Below, in pieces: positions 24,808 to 34,035 of a stretch of 64,000 bases of DNA. The notes beneath the pieces are model-generated. The model did not search any database. It had not been told where the DNA came from and was given only the letters and a program-made list of their open reading frames with translations. Position 1 is the stretch's first letter. Each line of letters starts with the position of its first letter. Position numbers and translations under genes: made by a program. The stretch comes from Paractinoplanes lichenicola. GTDB taxonomy: Bacteria > Actinomycetota > Actinomycetes > Mycobacteriales > Micromonosporaceae. Location of the stretch: positions 62,001 to 126,000 of the forward strand of contig NZ_JAENHO010000020.1 of NCBI RefSeq assembly GCF_016785085.1, read 5' to 3'.

Positions 24808-26219
24808 TACTCCAGCCGTAGATCGTTATGGGTGTTGGAGTCGTCGCTTGTAGTGGCTGATTTTGGCGCGGTGTTGGTGGCGTCGGCGCCAGGTTGACCA
24901 GGCGTCCGGGTCGGTGATGCGGCGTGCTGGTTCGATGACGTGAGCGACTAGAAGGCGGCGGATTTCGTTGCAGGTCAACGCGATCAGGCCGTCGGGTGCC
25001 GGGGTGCGGGCTTCGGTGGCGGTGGTGACAGCGAGTAGGGCGTAGGCGAGCATCGCGAAGATCGTCCAGCGGTGCCAGGGCTGCCAGCGGCGGTGCTGGT
25101 GTTCATCCAGGCCGGCCAGCCCTTGCCGGCTTGAAACGATTCCTCAACGCTCCAGCGGCGCCCGGCGACGGCGACCAGAACGCGTAAAGGCACTGGTGTG
25201 GGCGCGTAGCAGCGGTAGAAAGCCAGTTCACCGTGGCGGCGGTGACGACGGATCAGCAGCCACCGGCAGCCGCCCGCTGCCTCGAGTGGGTTCAAGGCGA
25301 GCAGAGCCCAGTCGTATATCCGGTCGCCTTTCGCGCCCGGCCCGCAGGACAACGGCTGCCACGCCTGCTGGGGCAGTGTTGCCGGGATCTGGTCGGCGCG
25401 GAAGGTGCCGGTGGCGGTGGTGATCCGCCGGTCGCAGCCGATCGCCAGGACCTAGCCGATCCGACGGTCTTCCAGTTCGCCGCGCAACTTCGGGTCAGCG
25501 CCGTAGACCTCGTCCGCGGCGACCCAGGACGCCGGGACCCCGGCATCTAACGCGCGGCCGATCATGGTGGTGGTCAGCGCCGGTTTCGTCGCGAACTCGA
25601 CCTCGGCCGGCACTCCGGCCTGCTCGCAGCGTGGCCGGTCACCGGTCCAGGACTTCGGCAGGTAGAGCTCACGATCCAGTAGTGCATGCCCGTGCCGGCT
25701 GGCGTAGGTCAGATAGACGGCGACCTGCGCGTTCTCCACCCGCCCGGCAGTTCCGGTGTATTGGCGTTGCACCCCGACGGTCCGCACGCCCTTCTTGACG
25801 TCTCCGGTCTCGTCGCCGACCAGCACGGCATCCGGGTCACCCAGATGTTCGACCACGTAGTCACGCAGGTCGTCGCGTAATCCGTCGGTGTCGATGCTGG
25901 CCCGGTTCAGCAGGTGCTGCATCCCGTCCGGGCTGCTGTCGCCGGCATGCTCGGCGATGGTCCAGCAGTTCTTCCGGGGTAGATCCGCCAGCAGGCCCAA
26001 GACCAGGCCTTTCGCCCGACGGCGGGTCTCCACCCGGGCGAAACGCCCGGCGATCCGGCCCAGCAGCCCATCGACCGCCGCTCGTAACAGGACAGGTTCT
26101 ATGCTGTGCCCCACGGCCACCGTGAGGTCATCTGACGTCGACACAACCGACGATGATCACGCGGTGGCCGCCCTGCATCCGGCACCGCCACGCAGAGATC
26201 ACGATCTACGGCTGGAGTA
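24808..26219. mobile_element. IS701-like insertion sequence, decayed
   Basis: Perfect 19-bp terminal inverted repeats TACTCCAGCCGTAGATCGT lie at 24808-24826 and (inverted) 26201-26219, giving a 1412-bp element that encloses one broken transposase gene. Flanks are CTAA on the left and CTAT on the right, close to the CTAR-type 4-bp target known for IS701 relatives but no longer identical. It sits 158 bp after the MazG-like gene and separates the nucleotide cluster from the following genes. Confidence 0.85.
24826..26144 (-). pseudogene. IS701-family DDE transposase, nonsense and frameshift mutated
   Basis: Starts at GTG 26144. Catalytic positions are recognisable: Asp in LVGDETGDVKKG, Asp in WVAADEVYG and Glu in VEESFQAGKG. 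Two lesions inactivate it. A TAG at 25452-25454 follows DRRIG where the family has a Tyr codon. One C is missing at about 25120 (GGGCTGG for expected GGGCCTGG), shifting the frame right after the catalytic Glu box. Beyond it the old frame continues (MLAYALLAVTTATEAR ... KRRLQHP) to a TAA at the inner edge of the left inverted repeat. Confidence 0.88.
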
Positions 26220-26339
26220 CTATCTCGCCTCGGAGTTTTGCCGCCAAGCCGACGGTGGGCGCACACGGCCGATGAGCCTGGCCTGGATGGGCTGGCGGCC
26301 GGGGCACCGGCCGCGGCGATAACCATTACAGTCGCAGTC

Positions 26340-27239
26340 GTGAGCGCAGATCAGGGTCTTGTCCGGGTGTCCGATTCGTTTGGCGTACGCCGTGCCCGAG
26401 CCGGATCGATCCTTGCGGATGACGGGACAAGCTATCAGGTCAAGTGGGATGACACCGGTGACGAAGAGCTTGTCCCACGGGGCGCCGGTGTTCACGTCGC
26501 GACGAGGGGTTCGCTGCGTTTCCTGGCTCTGTCCGACTCCCGGCTGTTCCACGCCGTCTTCGGCCAAGAGCCCCTCGCGGTGGTTCTCCGCCTGTTGGCC
26601 GAGTCGTCGGTCCCGCTGAACGTGCGAGAGATCCGGGAGCGTCTGGCCGAGCTCGGTCTGAAGAACGAGACCTGGGCCCGGCACGGGCCTCGTGCGCTGG
26701 CGGTTCTGCCCAAGTGGCCAAATGTCGTCCGACGGCAGAAGGGCGACACTCTGGCCTACGCCTGGGTGGGGGACGACCTTCCCGAACTCCCGTCAGAGGC
26801 CGAGCCCGAACCGGAGCCGGCACCTACGCCCGCGCCTGTGTCGAAGCCCGCTCCTGCTCCCGCCAAGCCGATCGCGGCTGCGACACCGGCCGAACCGGCG
26901 GTGCCGTCCGCCGAGCGCCTTCGGCGCCAGATGAGCGCGGCGCGGAGCCTCGGCGAGGTCGCTCGTCTGCTCACGCTCCCGAGAGAGTTCGTGGCTGAGT
27001 TGTCACCGGAGGTGGTCGCCTCCGCGCTCCGCCGGGTCGCCGCCGAGGATCGGCTGGTCGCGGGCTGGCTCGACGCCCTGACCGCCTCCGGGCCGATCGG
27101 TGCGCTGACCGAGGAACTGGCGACGGCCCGGGCGGCGAACGCCGCACTCCAGAGCCGGGTCGATGAGCTGGAGGAGTGGTGGACGGCCCTTGAGCAGAGC
27201 ACCGATCCGGGCACCGCAGTCCATCAGCCGGGCAGCTGA
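26340..27239 (+). CDS. Orphan protein with SH3/Tudor-like and winged-helix-like regions
   Basis: About 299 residues from GTG 26340; the start is uncertain because no strong ribosome binding site is visible. Residues 1-60 look like a small beta barrel (VKWDDTGDEELVPRG, a Tudor/SH3-type strand pattern). Residues 75-145 resemble a winged helix (VVLRLLAESSVPLNVREIRERLAELGL, then a wing-like KGDTLAYAWVGD). A Pro/Glu/Ala-rich linker follows, then a helical segment with basic character and a C-terminal coiled-coil-like helix (ARAANAALQSRVDELEEWW). I do not recognise a named family. DNA or chromatin-like binding is plausible but inferred. It lies just right of the IS end. Confidence 0.6.
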   Translation: MSADQGLVRVSDSFGVRRARAGSILADDGTSYQVKWDDTGDEELVPRGAGVHVATRGSLRFLALSDSRLFHAVFGQEPLAVVLRLLAESSVPLNVREIRERLAELGLKNETWARHGPRALAVLPKWPNVVRRQKGDTLAYAWVGDDLPELPSEAEPEPEPAPTPAPVSKPAPAPAKPIAAATPAEPAVPSAERLRRQMSAARSLGEVARLLTLPREFVAELSPEVVASALRRVAAEDRLVAGWLDALTASGPIGALTEELATARAANAALQSRVDELEEWWTALEQSTDPGTAVHQPGS

Positions 27240-27289
27240 GGAGCTTCTGGGCCGATCCTTGACGGGACGCAGCGCGGGGGTGAGATTGC

Positions 27290-27871
27290 TTGGATGAGGT
27301 TGGGGTCTTCGTGTACGGCTCGATGGCCTCCGCCGACGAGATCGGCACGATTCTTGGTCGGCCCGCGGTGGCGGGCGTCGACTACCTGCGCGCGACCCTG
27401 CATGGTTGGCGGCTCAGCTGGAACGTGTGCACCGACAATACGACGAGCCGGGAGGTTCGCTACTACGAGCCTGGCACCGGCACGCGTCCGCAGATTCAGG
27501 TGCTCTTCCTGAACGTCGAGCCGGATGGGGACGCTCAGACGTCCGGGTATGTGATGCGGGTCGAGGCGGAGCACCTGCAGAAGCTTGACGTCCGCGAGGG
27601 CAACTACAACCGGGTGCTGGTGACCGATGAGATCGCCGCCGAGGGGGGTCGGCCCGAAGTGGTGTGGACGTACGTCGGCAAGCCAGGGAGAGCGGCGAAC
27701 GCCCGCGCCGGGATTGTGCGCGGCACCGCCCGGATCCGGCGTGCGTACCTCGACAAGGTGGTGGCCGCCTTCGAGGGCCGCGGCGAGAACCTGGCCAATC
27801 TCCAGGCCGCGTTGGCGAGGGCGGACGTGCCGGTCGTCGAGTTGGAGAGGCGAACCTACTCAAGGAGGTAA
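27290..27871 (+). CDS. Gamma-glutamylcyclotransferase-fold (AIG2/GGCT-like) protein
   Basis: 193 residues from a TTG at 27290, 50 bp after the previous gene; GGGGGTGAG lies just upstream. The N-terminus VFVYGSMAS is the YGS substrate-loop motif of the GGCT fold. A REGNYNRV segment near residue 103 provides the acidic residue expected for the cyclotransferase site. The C-terminal 60 residues are helical. Members release 5-oxoproline from gamma-glutamyl compounds or act in amine metabolism; the substrate here is unknown. Probably co-transcribed with the upstream orphan. Confidence 0.7.
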   Translation: MDEVGVFVYGSMASADEIGTILGRPAVAGVDYLRATLHGWRLSWNVCTDNTTSREVRYYEPGTGTRPQIQVLFLNVEPDGDAQTSGYVMRVEAEHLQKLDVREGNYNRVLVTDEIAAEGGRPEVVWTYVGKPGRAANARAGIVRGTARIRRAYLDKVVAAFEGRGENLANLQAALARADVPVVELERRTYSRR

Positions 27872-27896
27872 CAACGCTGGTCCATGGCCTTGCCCG

Positions 27897-29492
27897 TCAA
27901 CCGGCGACGCGGACCTCGATGTGGGTGAAGGTGACGCCGTACGGGCCCTTCTTGGTGTTGGGGGTGCTGACAACGCCGAGGTCGAAGGGGCCGCCGGTGA
28001 GGTCGGGCTCGTTCAGTGGCTGTTGGCCCAGCAGGATGCCGTCGTGGCCGACCCGTACGGTGTCGTTCTCGACCACTATCTGCGGGTGGAGTTGCGTGCT
28101 GCTGGCGACATTCCACTGTTGCAGCACGGTGCTGTCGCCGCTGGCTTCTTCCTCGGCGTGCAGCTGCCAGACGCTCGGGCAGACGTCGAGGCGGTAGCGG
28201 GTGGCGGGGGTGGAGGCGAACCAGATGCCGAGGCAGCTGCCGGGGCGGTCGAGGTGGCCGGTCGCCTCGACGGAGTAGATGCCCTTGACTTGTCGGTCGG
28301 GGCCGGAGCAGCGCCAGATGCCGGGGTCCTGGTTCTGGATTTTCAGGCCGTCGTTGGTGAAGCGGCAGTACGTCTGGCCGCCTTGGACCGATGAGGGCTC
28401 CCACTCGCCGTCGGTGACCAGGGGGTTGGAGATCGCGAGGATGCCGCTCGGCAGGACCAGCGTCGTGTCGGAGCCGGTGCTGCTCGGCGAAGCCGACGTC
28501 TGGTCGGAGTTGGTGTTGCGGGCGCGCAGGGCGAAACCGAGTCCGCCGGCCAGAGCCAGCACCAGGATGACGGCCGTGGCGAGAAAAGCCCTGCGCGGGC
28601 GAGCATGCCGGGCCCGGCCGACCGCAGCGCGCTGCTCGAGGACATCCCGGACCACCGCGGTCCCGTCGCCGTCCGGGCCGATCAAGGTCTGGATGAGGTC
28701 CCGGGCCGTCGGTCGCAGCTGTGGGGACGCGGACAGCGCCTGTTCCACGAGGTTGCGCAGCGGGCCGGTCAGGCCGTCCAGGGTGGGGGTGCCGCCCATG
28801 ATCCGGCCGAAGACGCCGACCGCGGAGTCGGCGTCGAAAGGGGGATGGCCCTGGGCCGCGTAGGCCACCACGCAGCCCCAGGCGAACACGTCCGTGGCCG
28901 GGGTCACCGCGTCGGCTATCGCCCCGAAGCGTTCCGGCGCCATGTAGTTGATCGAGCCGACGATCTCGCCGGTCCGGGTGTGCTGGGTCGTCGGCTCCAG
29001 CGCCCGGGCGATGCCGAAGTCGATCACCTTGGGGCTGCCCGGCGCCAGCAGCACGTTCTGCGGTTTGAGGTCGCGGTGGATGACTCCGGCCTCGTGGATC
29101 GCGGCCAGGGCGGTCGCCACCCCGATGGCCAGGCCGTGCAGGTTCGCCGGGCTCAGCGGGCCCCGCCGCTGGATCTCCTCGGCCAGGGACGGCCCGTCCA
29201 CGAACTCGACCACCAGGTAGGGCTGTGCGGCGTCCGGGTCGGCGTCGAGCACCTCGGCCGTGCAGAACGGCGGCACCTGCCGGGCGCGGGCGACCTCGGA
29301 CCGGAACCGCGCCCGGAAGCCGTCGTTCCCGGCGAGCTGGGCGTGGATCACCTTGACCGCCACCCGGCGGCCGTCCCGGGCCCGCGCCTCGTAGACCACG
29401 CCCATGCCGCCCGCCCCGAGCCGCCGTACGAGCTCATAGGGGCCGACATGTGACGGGTCCTCCGGACGCAGCCGGCCGTCGGGTTCGCTCAC
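27897..29492 (-). CDS. Transmembrane Ser/Thr protein kinase with extracytoplasmic domain
   Basis: 531 residues. The Hanks-type kinase domain (about 18-275) is complete: Gly loop GAGGMG at 26-31, Lys47 in VAVKVIH, HRDLKPQN at 139-146, DFG at 158-160 and an APE-like MAPERFG. A single membrane helix follows at about 303-323, then a Ser/Thr-rich linker and a secreted domain of about 190 residues that contains Cys pairs and a jelly-roll-like strand pattern (no PASTA repeats). It would phosphorylate cytoplasmic targets in response to an outside ligand. The ligand domain is not one I can name. Confidence 0.9.
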   Translation of the reverse strand: MSEPDGRLRPEDPSHVGPYELVRRLGAGGMGVVYEARARDGRRVAVKVIHAQLAGNDGFRARFRSEVARARQVPPFCTAEVLDADPDAAQPYLVVEFVDGPSLAEEIQRRGPLSPANLHGLAIGVATALAAIHEAGVIHRDLKPQNVLLAPGSPKVIDFGIARALEPTTQHTRTGEIVGSINYMAPERFGAIADAVTPATDVFAWGCVVAYAAQGHPPFDADSAVGVFGRIMGGTPTLDGLTGPLRNLVEQALSASPQLRPTARDLIQTLIGPDGDGTAVVRDVLEQRAAVGRARHARPRRAFLATAVILVLALAGGLGFALRARNTNSDQTSASPSSTGSDTTLVLPSGILAISNPLVTDGEWEPSSVQGGQTYCRFTNDGLKIQNQDPGIWRCSGPDRQVKGIYSVEATGHLDRPGSCLGIWFASTPATRYRLDVCPSVWQLHAEEEASGDSTVLQQWNVASSTQLHPQIVVENDTVRVGHDGILLGQQPLNEPDLTGGPFDLGVVSTPNTKKGPYGVTFTHIEVRVAG

Positions 29493-29588
29493 GCCCGCTC
29501 CCAGTCCATCGAGGATGATGGGCGAACCCTATCGCCGACCGGCCGGCGCAGCCGGGGCGGCCGGGCGGCCGCTCAGGGCTTGTTCCGG

Positions 29589-30995
29589 TCAGCTGACGGT
29601 GAGCGCGGTGTCGTCGATGACGAATGACGTTTTCAGTGAGGAGTCCTCGACCCCGGTGAATTTGAGGGTGACGGTCTGTCCGGCGAAGGCGGCCAGGTTG
29701 TACGAGCGCAGGGTGTAGGCGCCGGCGTTGAGGTTGGAGAACACCTGCAGCGTGGTCGAGCCGGCCTGCACGGTCAGTTTGTCGTACTGGGTGCTGGTCG
29801 TCGTCTCGGCCGTGCTGATCTTCAGGTAGAACGACAGCGTGTAGGTGCTGCAGCCGGCGGGGAGGGCCACGGACTGGGAGAGGGTTTCCGTGCTGGTCGA
29901 GCCGTTGCCGTTGAGCCACGCGTCGCGGGTGCCGGTGCGCGGTGAGGCCTCGCCGGTGTTGGCGCCGATGACTCCGGTCGACGCGGTCCACGGGGTCGTG
30001 GCGGTCTCGAAGCCGGGATTGCCGAGCTTCTGTCCGGGGCTCGCGCAGCCGCCGGGCCCGGCGGTGCCCGTGGTGAGGGTCCAGGCGGCGTACAACTCGG
30101 CGTTCGCCCAGCGGCCCAGCGAGGTGGAGTTGATGTTCGACGGGTACGAGTCGCATGCCTTGTGGTAGCAGGGGTCGTACGCCTGACCGGCGGTGCCGCC
30201 CCACTTGGCCACCTGGGCGCTGGTCTTCTTGTAGCTCGCCCCGGTGGAGTTGATCGAGGACGGGATGCCGGCGTTGCGGAACGAGCCGTCGTCGCTGCAG
30301 CACTCGGTCGACGTCTCGGTCGGTACGTTGATCGACGTAAAGTATTCGCGCAGCTTGACGGCGACGGCGTCGGTGCCGGTCACGAAGTAGCCGCCGTTGG
30401 TGGAGGCGATCATGTCGAAGGTGCCGTACGCCTTGATCGCCGTCCGCTGGGCCGTGGTCAGCGAGTTGACGTAGAACTTGGAGCCGATCAGCCCCTGCTC
30501 CTCGCCGGCCCACCAGCCGAACCGGACGTGGTTGGTCATGGCCGGGTTGTTCGCGGCCAGGACGAGTGCGGCTTCGAGCAGGGTCGCCGTCCCGGAGCCG
30601 TCGTCGTTGATGCCCGGCCCGGCCGAGACGCTGTCGGAGTGGGCTCCGAACATGTAGGTGTTGCTGGTGTCGCCGCCCGGCCAGTCGGCGATGATGTTCT
30701 TGGCCGAGCCGCTGCAGGTGGTGCACGTCTGGACGGTGACGGTGTAGCCGGCCGCCTGCAGTTTCTGCTGCAAATAGGTCGTCGTCGCGGTGTGCCCGGC
30801 CGTGCCGGTGGCGCGGTTGCCGCCGTTGCTGCTCGCGAAGGTCTGCAGTTGTTGCAGGTGGGCGTTGACGTTGGCGACGTTCACGGCGGGCGGAGCGGCC
30901 GACAGCGTTCGTACGCTGGTCGAGGCCACCGCCGGCGCCGCGAAGAGGGCCACCGTCGCCGCGACGAGGACAGCTGTCACCGCTCTGCATCTCAT
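29589..30995 (-). CDS. Secreted M28 zinc aminopeptidase
   Basis: About 468 residues from ATG 30995, preceded by AGGAG at 5-nt spacing; the longer frame to 31064 lacks this. An N-terminal Sec signal (AVTAVLVAATVALFAAPAVAS) precedes an M28 catalytic domain like the Streptomyces griseus aminopeptidase. Metal and catalytic residues are visible: His in GAHSDS, Asp in GINDDGSG, Glu-Glu in WAGEEQG, Asp in TFDMIAS and His in CYHKACD. After about residue 300 a C-terminal beta-sandwich (NPGFETATTPW ... FVIDDTALTVS) resembles carbohydrate-binding or proprotein-type domains. Removes N-terminal residues from extracellular peptides. Confidence 0.93.
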   Translation of the reverse strand: MRCRAVTAVLVAATVALFAAPAVASTSVRTLSAAPPAVNVANVNAHLQQLQTFASSNGGNRATGTAGHTATTTYLQQKLQAAGYTVTVQTCTTCSGSAKNIIADWPGGDTSNTYMFGAHSDSVSAGPGINDDGSGTATLLEAALVLAANNPAMTNHVRFGWWAGEEQGLIGSKFYVNSLTTAQRTAIKAYGTFDMIASTNGGYFVTGTDAVAVKLREYFTSINVPTETSTECCSDDGSFRNAGIPSSINSTGASYKKTSAQVAKWGGTAGQAYDPCYHKACDSYPSNINSTSLGRWANAELYAAWTLTTGTAGPGGCASPGQKLGNPGFETATTPWTASTGVIGANTGEASPRTGTRDAWLNGNGSTSTETLSQSVALPAGCSTYTLSFYLKISTAETTTSTQYDKLTVQAGSTTLQVFSNLNAGAYTLRSYNLAAFAGQTVTLKFTGVEDSSLKTSFVIDDTALTVS

Positions 30996-31258
30996 GAGGG
31001 CTCCTATGATCGAGGCCAATCTATGGCCAGCCGTAGGAGAACAGGAATGCCCCACCGGGCACAAGATATCGAAGTACCTATATCGCTCAGGTGCTTCGAC
31101 GCCGCAGGTGGCTGAGAAACGGCCGGAGTCGGTCGGGTTTTGCCGGCCGGGCCGGTTGAGATACGAGAATCTTTCTGGATGAGCGGGGACGGGTGGTCAA
31201 ACGGGGGAGCGATGGCGCACGAGAGTTGTGCCGTCGTCGTTGGGCTGCTTGTTCCGCT
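30996..31258. other. Gap between M28 gene and NB-ARC gene
   Basis: 263 bp containing the promoter side of the M28 gene and the downstream end of the NB-ARC gene, both minus strand. ATATCG occurs twice within 31066-31084. No gene or clear terminator seen. Confidence 0.4.
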
Positions 31259-33952
31259 CTACCGGGCTGCCAGCAGGGTGCGGATGGCCTCGGCCTCGTG
31301 CATGTCGTGTTCGGTGTAGAGGTGCAGGGCGCGCTCGAAATACTGCCTCGCGGCGGCCCGGTCGCCCTGCTGGTCGAGGGTGTGGGCGAGGCCGGTGCAG
31401 GCCCGGCCCTGTTGTTCGGCCATGCCGCTGTCGCCGGCGATGGTCAGGGCCGCCTCGAAATGGGTGATCGACGACTCCAGGTGGCCGGCCGCGCGGGTCG
31501 CCTCGCCCAGGCCGTTGAGGATGTCGGCCTCGCCGACGCGGTCGCCGGCCGCGCGTTTGAAGGCCAGGGCCCGCTCGTGGCAGTCGATGGCCGGTTCCGG
31601 TTCGCCGAGGCGGGTGTGGACCAGGCCCAGGGCGTCCAGGGCGTCCGCCTCGAAGCTGCGGTTGCCGAGCCGGCGGGCCAGGGCGAGGGCCTCCTCGCCG
31701 TGCTTGCGGGCCTCGTCGAGCCGGCCGCCGCGGGCCTCGATGTTCGCCATGTTGCTCAGGGCCTTGGCCGTGCTGTTGAGGTCGCCGACCTCCTGGTGGA
31801 TCGTGAGCCCCCGGGTCAGGAAGTCGATCGCCGCCTCGAAGTTGCCGAGCGTCCCCTCGTTGTAGCCGAGGTTGTGCAGGGCGCGGGCCTCGCCGATCCG
31901 GTCGTCGGCCTCCAGATAGAGGGCGTACGCCTTCTCGTAGTGAACCTTCGCCGCCGCCGGGCCGCGGTGGTAGAACTCGAGGTTGGCCCGGTTCATCACC
32001 GTGTGGGCCTGGCCGCGGACGTCGTGGACGCTCCGGAACAACCCGGCCGACCGCTCGAGCCGATCGGCTGCGAGCTCGGTCCGGCCCAGGTTGGTGTAGG
32101 CGACGCCCTGCGCGGACAAGGCCTTGGCCTCGGCGTGGGCGTCACCGGCCGAGCGCGCGGCCACGGCGGCCCGGTCGTTCATGGCCAGCAGGTCGCGGTA
32201 GCTCGTGTAGAGCAGGTAGAAGAACAGCACTTGCGCGAGGCGGACGGTGTGGGTCGGCCAGCCGTGGTCGTGGGCGTACGCGGCGACGACCATCAGCGTG
32301 GAGTGCTCGGCGGTGAGCCAGGCCGAGGCGGCGTCCGAGTCGGGCAGCGCGGGAATCGGCGTCGCGGTGGGAGGGGCCGAGGGGCGGCGGTCGGCGCCCG
32401 TCGGATACAGGATCGTCATCGCGGCCACGGTGGTGGCCAGGTAATGGTCGAACAGGCGGGTCAGGGCCTCGCGCCGGGCGGCCGGACGCTCGTGCTCGTG
32501 GGCGAGCTCGGCCGCGTGCAGGCGGATCAGGTCGTGCTGGGTGTAGCGGTCGTCGCCCGCGAGCGTGATCAGGTGGTCGGCGTACAACTGCCGCAGGCCC
32601 GTACGGACCGTTTCCAGGTCGCCGCCGGTCAGCGCGGCGGCCGCGTGCGAGTCGAAGTCCTCCGCCGGGTGCAGCGCCACCAGCCGGAGCAGCCGCTGCT
32701 GGCCGGCGTCCAGGTTCTGATAGGACCGGTCGAGGGCGAGGGCCACGCCGTCGTCCAGCCGCCCGGTGCGGCGGCGCTCGTCGAGCCGGTCCGCGTGGTC
32801 GGCCAGGGACCAGCCCGGTTTCGCCCGCACCTGCGCCGCGACCAGGCCGAGCGCGAGCGGCAGGCGGCCGCACAGCTCGGTGATGCGTTCCGCGGCCTCG
32901 GGGTCGTCACGGACGGTCGCCGCGCCCACCTCGTCGGTCAGGAACCGCAGCGCCTCCGGCGGCCCGAAGACCTCGAGGCTCAGCGAGACGGCCGGGTCGA
33001 GCGCGTCGAGACTGCGCCGGCTGGTGACCAGCGCCGAGCAGCCCGGCGTGGTCGGCAGCAGGGGCCGCACCTGGTCGGCGTCGGCCGCGTTGTCCAGCAC
33101 GACCAGCGTACGGGTGCCGGAAAGCCGCTCGTCGAAGAGCTGGCGGCAGGCCGCGAGGTCGTGCGGGATGTTGGAGCCGGGGACGCCGAGCAGTCGCAGG
33201 AAACCGTCGAGCACGGCGACCGGGTCGGCCGGCGGGTGGCTCGGGTCGGGGTCGAACCCCCGCAAACTGACAAAAAGCGTTCGCTCGTACGCGAGCAGGT
33301 GCGCCGCCCGTACGGCCAATTGGGTCTTCCCGACTCCGGCCATCCCCTGGATCGCGGCGATCCCGTCAGTGGCCAGCGCCTCGCGCAGCCGGCGCAATTC
33401 GTCCGTACGACCGGTGAACAGCGGAAGCTCCGGCGGCAAGGTGCCGTAAACGCGTACTTGGGAGGCCGCCCACCGCTGACCGGCGACGGCCTGCAACGCC
33501 TGCTGCCATTGCGCCAGGTAAAGGGGATCGGGGTGCAGCACCTGGACGATCGCCGTCACCAGCTCCGCGCTGAGCCGGCGCCGGCCGGGCCGGAAGCAGT
33601 CGCTCACGGTGGTCCGGCCGACCGGGTCGCCGTTCGGCCGCCCGGCCGCGTTGACCAGCGAGGTTATCCGCGCGTAGGACGGATCACCGGCCCAGGCCTT
33701 GAGCGCGGAGAGCTGCTCGGCCAGCTCGTCCATCGTCGTCGCCACGCCCGGGTCGGGTAGCGCGGGCGCCTCCACGGCCAGCGCCTGCGTCACGGCCCGA
33801 TGCAACGTCGCCAGGCTCGGCACGCGCGCGCCGCCGGCCTTCGCCAGCATCTCCCGGTGCAGCGCGGACACGTTGCCACCCAGCTGTGCCAACCGGTCGA
33901 GCAGCGCGGCATCGACGACAAACCCTGCACGATCCAAAAGAGGCCACTCCAT
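31259..33952 (-). CDS. NB-ARC/STAND regulator with TPR repeats
   Basis: About 897 residues from ATG 33952 (MEWPLLDRAGF); seven in-frame codons upstream are possible. An N-terminal 180-residue helical region, with a helix-turn-helix-like ISSLVNAAGRPNGDPVG-type segment, precedes an NB-ARC ATPase: P-loop GMAGVGKTQ near 215, LVVLDNAAD Walker B near 285, VTSRRSL and the GLPL-type CGRLPLALG. At least six tetratricopeptide repeats follow (GRTELAADRLERSAGLF, GNFEAAIDFLTRGL, GRLDEARKHGEEAL and others). It resembles AfsR-type signalling proteins without the SARP domain. Role probably regulatory or sensory; could also be a defence-type STAND protein. Confidence 0.85.
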   Translation of the reverse strand: MEWPLLDRAGFVVDAALLDRLAQLGGNVSALHREMLAKAGGARVPSLATLHRAVTQALAVEAPALPDPGVATTMDELAEQLSALKAWAGDPSYARITSLVNAAGRPNGDPVGRTTVSDCFRPGRRRLSAELVTAIVQVLHPDPLYLAQWQQALQAVAGQRWAASQVRVYGTLPPELPLFTGRTDELRRLREALATDGIAAIQGMAGVGKTQLAVRAAHLLAYERTLFVSLRGFDPDPSHPPADPVAVLDGFLRLLGVPGSNIPHDLAACRQLFDERLSGTRTLVVLDNAADADQVRPLLPTTPGCSALVTSRRSLDALDPAVSLSLEVFGPPEALRFLTDEVGAATVRDDPEAAERITELCGRLPLALGLVAAQVRAKPGWSLADHADRLDERRRTGRLDDGVALALDRSYQNLDAGQQRLLRLVALHPAEDFDSHAAAALTGGDLETVRTGLRQLYADHLITLAGDDRYTQHDLIRLHAAELAHEHERPAARREALTRLFDHYLATTVAAMTILYPTGADRRPSAPPTATPIPALPDSDAASAWLTAEHSTLMVVAAYAHDHGWPTHTVRLAQVLFFYLLYTSYRDLLAMNDRAAVAARSAGDAHAEAKALSAQGVAYTNLGRTELAADRLERSAGLFRSVHDVRGQAHTVMNRANLEFYHRGPAAAKVHYEKAYALYLEADDRIGEARALHNLGYNEGTLGNFEAAIDFLTRGLTIHQEVGDLNSTAKALSNMANIEARGGRLDEARKHGEEALALARRLGNRSFEADALDALGLVHTRLGEPEPAIDCHERALAFKRAAGDRVGEADILNGLGEATRAAGHLESSITHFEAALTIAGDSGMAEQQGRACTGLAHTLDQQGDRAAARQYFERALHLYTEHDMHEAEAIRTLLAAR

Positions 33953-34035
33953 GATGGGCGATCGGCCTCCCACTATGCGTCACGAACCCCGATCGCGACC
34001 AGCCCGGGGGAACGTCTTGACCGTGTCGCGGCAAC

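Noticed and set aside
31193..33760. Long plus-strand open frame of 855 codons opposite the NB-ARC gene
   Set aside because: Low-complexity Gly/Arg/Val/Ala composition typical of antisense frames in GC-rich DNA; the minus strand has clear NB-ARC and TPR motifs.
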